NCBI GenBank assembly: GCA_022865905.1
Contig: JALHUM010000119.1
Span: 1 to 46,635 of the forward strand
Length of the DNA: 46,635 nt
Direction of reading: 5' to 3'
Source of the DNA: Anaerolineales bacterium
GTDB lineage: Bacteria > Chloroflexota > Anaerolineae > Anaerolineales > Villigracilaceae
Shown here one piece after another: positions 41,863-46,635 of this stretch. The translations under genes and the position numbers were made by a program. The notes under the pieces are model-generated. The model was not told the DNA's origin, searched no databases, and saw only the letters and a list, made by a program, of their open reading frames with translations. The first letter of the stretch is position 1. Every line of letters starts with the position of its first letter.

Positions 41863-43007
41863 CCTATAAACGCTGGAGTATGTCGGCGCGCTACCTTGTC
41901 CTCGGGCTCCTCATCCTCCTGGCCCTTCTCGGACTCTGGTACATCCGCTCAGTCCTGAAACCGTTAATCGTGGCCGCTTTTGTTGCATATCTCATCAGCC
42001 CGGCAGCGAGCTATCTGACCCAGCATACGAAGCTATCGCGCCGGGCATCAGTCAATATCGTCTATATCATCAGCATCCTGCTTCTTATCGGTGCGCCGGC
42101 GAGCATGACATCGCTATTCTTCGACGAATTCCAGCAAATCATTTCCGATATCCTCGATCTAATTGACCAATTGATTTCCTGGCTGATCAAGCCGCACGCC
42201 TTTGGTGGGTTGTATATTGACTTCGGACAGCTTGCGAACCAACTGGCGCAGTTCCGTACAACCTTCCTTTCCTCGTTGTCAGAGAACGCGCTCCATTTGC
42301 TCGAGCAGACTTCCCTTGGCGCCCTATGGATTTTGGTGGTGATGGTGGTGGTGTATTACCTGCTCGCTGAATGGGCGAACCTGCGCGAGCAGATGATCGC
42401 CTTCTTCCCTGCCGATTTCCGACAGGAACTCGAAGAGCTTTACCAGCGTGTGCGTGCCATCTGGATGGATTACCTGCGCGGCCAGATCTTGCTCATGTTC
42501 ATCGTCGGTGTGGTGTTTACCATTGCCTGGACAATACTCGGCATCCCCGGTGCGCTGGTTTTGGGCGTCATTGCCGGTTTCTTCACACTGGTTCCCGACG
42601 TTGGCCCGTTCCTGGCGGCTGTATTGGCGGCCGGAGTTGCCTTATTGGAAGGATCGAGTTGGTGGCCTTCGCTTCCGCATGTCATTATGGCGGTGATCGC
42701 CATGGCGGTATACATCTTCCTAATCATGATCAAGAATTTTTGGCTGCGGCCTTTCATCATGGGGCGCAGCGTGCACATGCCGGAAGCGCTGGTTTTCATT
42801 TTCATCGTCATGGCAACCGTCCTGTGGGGCATCCTGGGGGCGCTGCTTGTCATCCCGGTGGCGGCCTCGCTGGCGGTCATCTTCGACTATCTCCGCCGCC
42901 GCGCCCTGGGGATGGCACCCTTCCCGGACCCCCTCCCTGAGACGAAAACCGAGATAACGGCGGGCAGGTCGAAGGTCCGCCCGCCTCACAAACGGGAGAA
43001 GAAATGA
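41859..43007 (+). CDS. AI-2E family transporter
   Basis: A 382-residue membrane protein of the AI-2E/PerM exporter family. The opening YLVLGLLILLALLGLWYIRSVLKPLIVAAFVAYLISPAASYL is typical. Later segments are VYYLLAEWANLREQMIAFFP, GQILLMFIVGVVFTIAWTILGIPGALVLGVIAGFFTLVPDVGPFLAAV and a conserved C-terminal GALLVIPVAASLAVIFDYLRRR. About eight membrane segments. The transported substrate is unknown, since the family name reflects one member. Overlaps of 4 bases with both neighbours make a three-gene coupled operon. Confidence 0.92.
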   Translation: MTYKRWSMSARYLVLGLLILLALLGLWYIRSVLKPLIVAAFVAYLISPAASYLTQHTKLSRRASVNIVYIISILLLIGAPASMTSLFFDEFQQIISDILDLIDQLISWLIKPHAFGGLYIDFGQLANQLAQFRTTFLSSLSENALHLLEQTSLGALWILVVMVVVYYLLAEWANLREQMIAFFPADFRQELEELYQRVRAIWMDYLRGQILLMFIVGVVFTIAWTILGIPGALVLGVIAGFFTLVPDVGPFLAAVLAAGVALLEGSSWWPSLPHVIMAVIAMAVYIFLIMIKNFWLRPFIMGRSVHMPEALVFIFIVMATVLWGILGALLVIPVAASLAVIFDYLRRRALGMAPFPDPLPETKTEITAGRSKVRPPHKREKK

Positions 43008-43936
43008 CCGTCACCTATTCTATCGTCGTTCCAGTCTACAACGAAATGGATAACCTGGAAGAACTCTATCGCCGCGTACGGGAGGTGATGTCCGCTGCGC
43101 GTGGGACTTGGGAACTGGTCATCGTGGACGATGGCTCCACCGATGGTTCCACCGAGCGTATCCGCGCGCTGGCGCGGCAGGATCAGCAAGTCCGGCCGGT
43201 AATTTTTGCGCGCAATTTCGGTCACCAGATTGCCATTACCGCCGGCTGGGATTACACCCGCGGTGAGGCGGTCATCATCATGGACGCTGACCTGCAGGAC
43301 CCGCCCGAGGTCATCCCGGAATTGATCGCAAAGTGGAAGGAAGGCTATGAAGTGGTTTACGCCGTGCGCGTCGGGCGAGAGGGGGAGAGCTGGTTCAAGA
43401 AAGCCACCGCCTCGCTGTTCTACCGGCTGATCTATCGCATCACCGATGTGAAGATCCCGCTTGACACCGGCGATTTCCGCCTTTTAGACCGCAAGGTGGT
43501 GGAAGTGCTCAAGACGATGCGCGAGCGACACCGCTTCCCGCGTGGCATGGCGGCGTGGGTGGGCTTTCGCCAGGTCGGCGTGGAATACGCGCGCGCGGTG
43601 CGTTTTTCCGGCGTGACCAAGTATCCCTTCAAGAAGATGTTCAGGCTGGCGATCAACGCCATCACAGGTTTCTCGTATTTTCCCCTGCAACTGGCAACCT
43701 ATGTCGGTTTTACGGCGGCGGCATTGAGCATCCTGGCCATCCCGGTAGTCATCGTCATGCGTTTGACCGGACATTCGGCTTTCCTCGGACAGGCCACTAC
43801 GCTCATTGCGGTCCTGTTCCTGGGCGGAGTGCAGTTGATCTCACTGGGCGTATTGGGGGAATACATTGGCCGGATCTACGACGAGTCCAAGGGCAGGCCT
43901 CTGTATATCGTCCGCGAAGCGCCGGATAAAAGTTAG
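43004..43936 (+). CDS. GT2 family glycosyltransferase (DPM1/GtrB-like)
   Basis: A 310-residue membrane-bound glycosyltransferase. The GT-A domain starts YSIVVPVYNEMDNLEELYRRVREV, with ELVIVDDGSTDGSTERI and the DXD-type AVIIMDADLQDPPEVIPELI. Two C-terminal membrane segments (LATYVGFTAAALSILAIPVVIVM and LIAVLFLGGVQLISLGVLGEYIGRIYDESKGRPLYIV) are typical of enzymes that load a sugar on polyprenyl phosphate (GtrB, DPM1). It ends 42 bases before the broken methyltransferase gene. Confidence 0.93.
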   Translation: MTVTYSIVVPVYNEMDNLEELYRRVREVMSAARGTWELVIVDDGSTDGSTERIRALARQDQQVRPVIFARNFGHQIAITAGWDYTRGEAVIIMDADLQDPPEVIPELIAKWKEGYEVVYAVRVGREGESWFKKATASLFYRLIYRITDVKIPLDTGDFRLLDRKVVEVLKTMRERHRFPRGMAAWVGFRQVGVEYARAVRFSGVTKYPFKKMFRLAINAITGFSYFPLQLATYVGFTAAALSILAIPVVIVMRLTGHSAFLGQATTLIAVLFLGGVQLISLGVLGEYIGRIYDESKGRPLYIVREAPDKS

Positions 43937-43978
43937 CCATTCGCAAGCCAACACGTTCATACAACGAAGGAAGTTATC

Positions 43979-44527
43979 ATGGCTCGAAAGTCCGACCGTA
44001 TGTCGGATAGATCCTACATGTCCATGGTCTGGCTGTTCAAGCCCATTGATTTCCTCATGCCCGATTTCATTGACAGGTGGGTAAATAAATTCGGCATCCG
44101 CGAGGGTATGACCCTCGTAGATTATAGCTGCGGCCCGGGGCGTTACACCACGCGCTTTGCCAAACTGGTCGGCGAGAAGGGCAAGGTTTACGCAATTGAT
44201 ATTCACGAAATCGCGCTCGAAATCGTGAGAGAGAAGATGGTGAAGCTTGGCTTGGACAACGTGGAGCCTATCCTGGCAAAAGGTTAAGACAGTGGTCTGC
44301 CTGACCACGTGGCAGACATGGTGACGGCGATTGACATGTTCTTCAGCGTCAACGATCCGGCCGCTTTCCTGGCTGAACTAAAGCGCATCGCTAAACAGGA
44401 TGGGATGTTGGTCATTGACGACGGCCACCAGGCGCGCGCTGTGACGAAAGCTAAGATCGCCACAGCCGGTAGTTGGAAGATTGTGCAAGAGAGTGGGGAT
44501 CATATGAAGTGCACGCCGTTGAATTAG
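43979..44527 (+). pseudogene. Class I SAM-dependent methyltransferase interrupted by TAA
   Basis: The frame starts MARKSDRMSDRSYMSMVWLFKPIDFLMPDF and has SAM motif I as LVDYSCGPGRYTTRFAKLVGEKGKVYAIDIHE. It stops at TAA (44285-44287) after EPILAKG. The same frame continues DSGLPDHVADMVTAIDMFFSVNDPAAFLAELKRIAKQDGMLVIDDGHQARAVTKAKI to TAG at 44527, giving about 182 codons. The stop stands where relatives often have Tyr (KGY), a one-base change. Without readthrough only the SAM-binding half is made. Substrate unknown. Confidence 0.7.
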
Positions 44528-44637
44528 GAAGTATCACCAGCAGCGGGGGAAAAATAACAAAAGTGTAAAGCCGGGTCAGAGGGTGATTAGGCTATAATCC
44601 AGACAGGTTCCGGGCCACCTGTTGAGGATTTCTGCTC

Positions 44638-45162
44638 ATGTATACCTTCGCTCCCGATGAAAAATCGTCCCCCGTCATGATTTATACGCCGGCCACACTT
44701 GTCTATGGCGAGGTGGTGACCAAGCAAGATATCCGCGTCAGCACCTGGATGCGCACCGAAGGCGCGCCAGAGTACCTGCACCTGCTCAAACCTCAGATCA
44801 TCAGCCTCATCAGCAGCCCGCCCAAGGTGCTGACCTATTCTGAAATCTACCTGCCGAATGCGCAAGTTGTTGGCTTTCACCTGACCCCGCCAGCGCACGA
44901 TCCGTTGGATTACGATGAGAACGAGCAGAACCGCATCATGCAGCCGATAAATATCCTGGTCGGCACTTTTATTCTTAATGGTCACCTTCGCATCTCCACC
45001 AAAGTTGATCTGGGCACCAGTTTCTCGACCGCGCGCAGCGCCTGGATGTCCGTCTATGATGTGAGGGTCTCCAATCCTTTTTTGCCGCAAATGGGGGAAG
45101 TGCGAGTGCCGATGCTGGTCGTGCGGCCCGGCCTGGTCAGCTTTGCGTTGCAGTCTGCCTGA
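44638..45162 (+). CDS. Hypothetical protein, 174 residues
   Basis: No family recognised. The protein MYTFAPDEKSSPVMIYTPATLVYGEVVTKQDIRVSTWMRTEGAPEYLHLL... is soluble, without signal peptide or membrane segment, and has many beta-prone stretches (ISTKVDLGTSFSTARSAWMSVYDVRVSNPFLPQMGEVRVPMLVVRP). The phrase 'YGEVVTKQDIRVSTWMR...PEYLHLLKPQI' suggests a ligand-binding or sensor-like beta domain. Codon use resembles the neighbours. It is single and followed by a hairpin at 45188-45218. Confidence 0.7.
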   Translation: MYTFAPDEKSSPVMIYTPATLVYGEVVTKQDIRVSTWMRTEGAPEYLHLLKPQIISLISSPPKVLTYSEIYLPNAQVVGFHLTPPAHDPLDYDENEQNRIMQPINILVGTFILNGHLRISTKVDLGTSFSTARSAWMSVYDVRVSNPFLPQMGEVRVPMLVVRPGLVSFALQSA

Positions 45163-45187
45163 CGTTCAGAGAAATAATTTTAATCGA

Positions 45188-45218
45188 ACAGGCGGAGGGG
45201 GGATACCCATCCGCCTGT
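45188..45218 (+). terminator. Hairpin after the 174-residue hypothetical gene
   Basis: ACAGGCGGA and TCCGCCTGT pair over 9 bp around ggggggataccca, 25 bases after the stop codon. No T-tract follows, so it is a terminator-like hairpin rather than a classic intrinsic terminator. Confidence 0.55.
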
Positions 45219-45234
45219 AGAACGACTTCCTACT

Positions 45235-45329
45235 GGAGGAAAAAGCAGGTAAGACCACGTTCATCGTGGGAAACTTCTGGCTCAGGTCGGAAACCTGCTG
45301 CCAGGATTTTGTCACCCGGTCTTCCCTCC
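45235..45329 (+). ncRNA. Predicted structured RNA element (multi-stem junction)
   Basis: This gene-free stretch can fold as an outer stem GGAGG/CCTCC (45235-45239 with 45325-45329) continued by AAGACC/GGTCTT (45251-45256 with 45318-45323). It encloses two hairpins: CCACG-TTCAT-CGTGG (45255-45269) and a longer arm CTGGC...GCCAG with CAGGT-CGGAA-ACCTG (45277-45304). The two CC bases at 45255-45256 are shared, so not all pairs form together. No known riboswitch, ribozyme or SRP core was recognised. Function and strand are unproven. Confidence 0.4.
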
Positions 45330-45589
45330 GATGTGTATTGCAACCAGTTCTTCGATGAAAAAACCTCCTTTCCAGACCAAAAGAAGTCTATCTATATCAT
45401 ACAACGGATTTGTGTAGATTGCATTAAAATCAGCCTACATATCTGAAAGGGATTGTCCAGACCGGGGAGGGGATGGCTCTCGTCCCTCCCGCCGGGACCA
45501 GGCTGGGAGAGGCGCGAAAGCGTGTGATTGTTTATGGTTTTGAAGGCCGCGGAAGTGATATATAATGGTGATGTAGAGCGGAGGCTGTT
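45330..45589 (+). other. Non-coding stretch upstream of the RHH gene
   Basis: No supportable ORF. It contains a second stem, GGGAGGG/CCCTCCC (45465-45471 with 45484-45490), and a TATAAT at 45561-45566 that could serve as the -10 of the following small gene. No convincing -35 is present at the right spacing. Confidence 0.4.
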
Positions 45590-45739
45590 ATGGGCGATAC
45601 GATGGTACGCAAGCAAATCCATTTGACTCAACAACTAAATCTCCTGCTCAAGCAATTGGCGAAAAAGCATGGCGTGAGCGAATACGAAGTTATGCGCCAG
45701 GCGTTCAAACATGAGTTTCGACGTACTGGGCTTGTTTAG
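45590..45739 (+). CDS. Small ribbon-helix-helix DNA-binding protein (antitoxin-like)
   Basis: A 49-residue ORF below the track limit: MGDTMVRKQIHLTQQLNLLLKQLAKKHGVSEYEVMRQAFKHEF... The pattern RKQIHLTQ(beta)-LNLLLKQLAKKHGVS-EYEVMRQAF fits the CopG/Arc ribbon-helix-helix fold of VapB-like antitoxins. GGAGG lies 5 bases before the ATG and a TATAAT about 25 bases upstream. No PIN-domain toxin follows. Instead a 44-residue ORF overlaps its end. It may be an orphan antitoxin or an autoregulator. Confidence 0.7.
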   Translation: MGDTMVRKQIHLTQQLNLLLKQLAKKHGVSEYEVMRQAFKHEFRRTGLV

Positions 45740-45845
45740 ACGAAGCCAAAATAAAGGGGAAGATTTCCAGGATGGACAGGTTCTGGAAGGAGTGCGTTTC
45801 GCCAACCCCTTCGCCGGGACGTTTGATGTGGAAGCTTGGCAGTAG
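45711..45845 (+). CDS. Overlapping short ORF, 44 residues
   Basis: MSFDVLGLFRRSQNKGEDFQDGQVLEGVRFANPFAGTFDVEAWQ overlaps the end of the ribbon-helix-helix gene by 29 bases in another frame, where a partner gene would be expected. No family recognised and no good ribosome site. It may be a real small protein or chance. Confidence 0.3.
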   Translation: MSFDVLGLFRRSQNKGEDFQDGQVLEGVRFANPFAGTFDVEAWQ

Positions 45846-46185
45846 CCATCTCACCAGGACAGGGCGAGAGACTCGAAAAAGGCTCATTCGTCTGGATTTT
45901 TCCTAAAGGCAAAGAGAGTACATCAACAGGCTAGAAGAGCCATTTTTCTCGAGTAAATTGGGAGGAACATAAGGCGAATCAATATGGGTATATAACCTTA
46001 ATTCAATTTCTTGTCACATAATCCACCTCGAAAAGCAACTTTGAACTAAGACTTCCAGATTGAATATCTTCGCTCTATAGCATGATCAAAAACGGCGCAT
46101 TTTCAAAGTGCGACGTGTTTTTTATTTTCGCGATATAATCTAAGTTGTCAGACATCTTCCCTTTTCCTCCCAGGAGTTCCCCGAA
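45846..46185 (+). promoter_or_regulatory. Gene-free region with promoter for the last gene
   Basis: This 340-base AT-richer region has no supportable ORF. Near its end CGCATTT...AAGTGCG (46097-46112) followed by acgtgttttttatttt looks like a small intrinsic terminator. A perfect TATAAT at 46134-46139 follows, without a good -35. It gives a leader of about 40 bases ending in CCAGGAG before the ATG at 46186. Confidence 0.45.
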
Positions 46186-46635
46186 ATGACCACGATTGAC
46201 CTCACCATCCACAAAGACCGCCGCGGGCGCGCCATCCAGCGCGCCCGCGAGCGGAACATCATCATCCCCACCTTTGCCCAGATGAAGGCCCCGGCCAAAA
46301 TCCCGGCCAAAATCAAGGAACAACTGAAGGGCATCGGCCTGTGGGATGTTCACCCGCGCAACCTGTTCCGCATCACCTGGAAGAACGAACCGAATGCCAA
46401 AGGGGGCGGGTTCGGCGGCGTGAACTTCCTCGAATTGCCCTCCTCGCTGACCGGGGTCCCGGCGCGCATCATCGTCCTGGTGGGCAAGTGGTTCCCGACC
46501 GGGGCGCACAAGGTCGGGGCGGCCTTCGGCTGCCTCGTGCCGCGGCTGGTCACGGGTCAGTTCGACCCGTCCACGCAGAAGGCCGTCTGGCCGTCCACCG
46601 GCAATTTCTGCCGCGGCGGTGCCTACGACTCGGCC
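46186..46635 (+). CDS. PLP-dependent fold-type II enzyme (cysteine synthase-like), cut by the window end
   Basis: The open frame begins MTTIDLTIHKDRRGRAIQRARERNIIIPTF and runs 150 codons to the last base without a stop, so it is not in the ORF track. The segment GKWFPTGAHKVGAAFG probably holds the PLP-binding lysine, and STGNFCRGGAYDSA is the phosphate-binding loop of fold-type II enzymes. It resembles the uncharacterised group related to tryptophan synthase beta and cysteine synthase chains rather than YgeX. CAGGAG 10 bases upstream supports the start. The substrate cannot be named. Confidence 0.8.
   Translation, partial: MTTIDLTIHKDRRGRAIQRARERNIIIPTFAQMKAPAKIPAKIKEQLKGIGLWDVHPRNLFRITWKNEPNAKGGGFGGVNFLELPSSLTGVPARIIVLVGKWFPTGAHKVGAAFGCLVPRLVTGQFDPSTQKAVWPSTGNFCRGGAYDSA

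Noticed and set aside
45277-45304. Resemblance of CAGGTCGGAAACCTG to the SRP RNA GGAA-capped helix
   Set aside because: The conserved asymmetric AGCAG side and the rest of domain IV are missing; the 3' side is fully complementary instead.

Overview
The window reads as a stretch of a moderately GC-rich bacterial chromosome, most likely from the Chloroflexota (Anaerolineae-like). This rests on overall gene content, the PTEAPTEA-type linker of the lipoprotein, a dcw cluster without murE, and abundant small dispersed palindromes. It is an impression from the sequence, not a database result.

Layout. (1) Bases 1-2000, plus strand: the Obg GTPase, then a thioredoxin-fold peroxiredoxin-like gene. 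Its first catalytic cysteine codon is replaced by TGA followed by a hairpin, making it a strong selenoprotein candidate (UPFC motif). (2) Bases 2100-19860, minus strand: a tightly packed division and cell-wall (dcw) operon. In transcription order it runs mraZ, rsmH, ftsL-like, ftsI-type PBP, murF, mraY, murD, ftsW, murG, a CvpA-like membrane gene, murC, a small coupled ORF, murB, ddl, ftsQ, ftsA, ftsZ. Upstream of mraZ lie a sigma70-type promoter and three GTGG boxes spaced 10 bp apart (MraZ operator). murE is absent. ftsZ carries a single-base frameshift. (3) Bases 19900-22200: an RlmI-like methyltransferase convergent with nagA. (4) Bases 22300-40560, plus strand: a purine-salvage/catabolism island. 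It holds an SsnA/8-oxoguanine-deaminase-type amidohydrolase, adenine deaminase, a GntR/HutC regulator, two divergent carbamoyltransferases, carbamate kinase, a BMP-type nucleoside ABC importer (lipoprotein, ATPase, two permeases), a YgfM-like FAD subunit, and a fused 2Fe-2S/molybdopterin dehydrogenase of XdhD architecture. Several broken small genes sit among them. (5) Bases 40590-46635: a threonine-synthase-like gene, AI-2E transporter and GT2 glycosyltransferase in one overlapping operon, then a broken methyltransferase, an orphan hypothetical gene, a structured non-coding stretch, a ribbon-helix-helix protein, and the start of a PLP-dependent enzyme cut by the window edge.

How it fits together. 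The purine island could import purines or nucleosides, deaminate and hydroxylate the bases, and pass a ureido product through carbamoyl transfer to carbamate kinase for ATP. This is the logic of the E. coli ygeW-ssnA-xdhD-yqeA region and of anaerobic urate degradation. Several canonical members (ygfK, ygeY, ygeX, hydantoinase) are not in the window.

Two genome-scale oddities stand out. First, small palindromic repeats occur between genes and also, in frame, inside at least six protein-coding genes (murC, murD, the methyltransferase, nagA, ssnA, xdhD), adding low-complexity peptide inserts. Second, several genes are interrupted: four by nonsense codons other than the Sec candidate, and two by frameshifts that both look like TTTAC reduced to TTAC. 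Sequence error must therefore be excluded before any biological reading of them.
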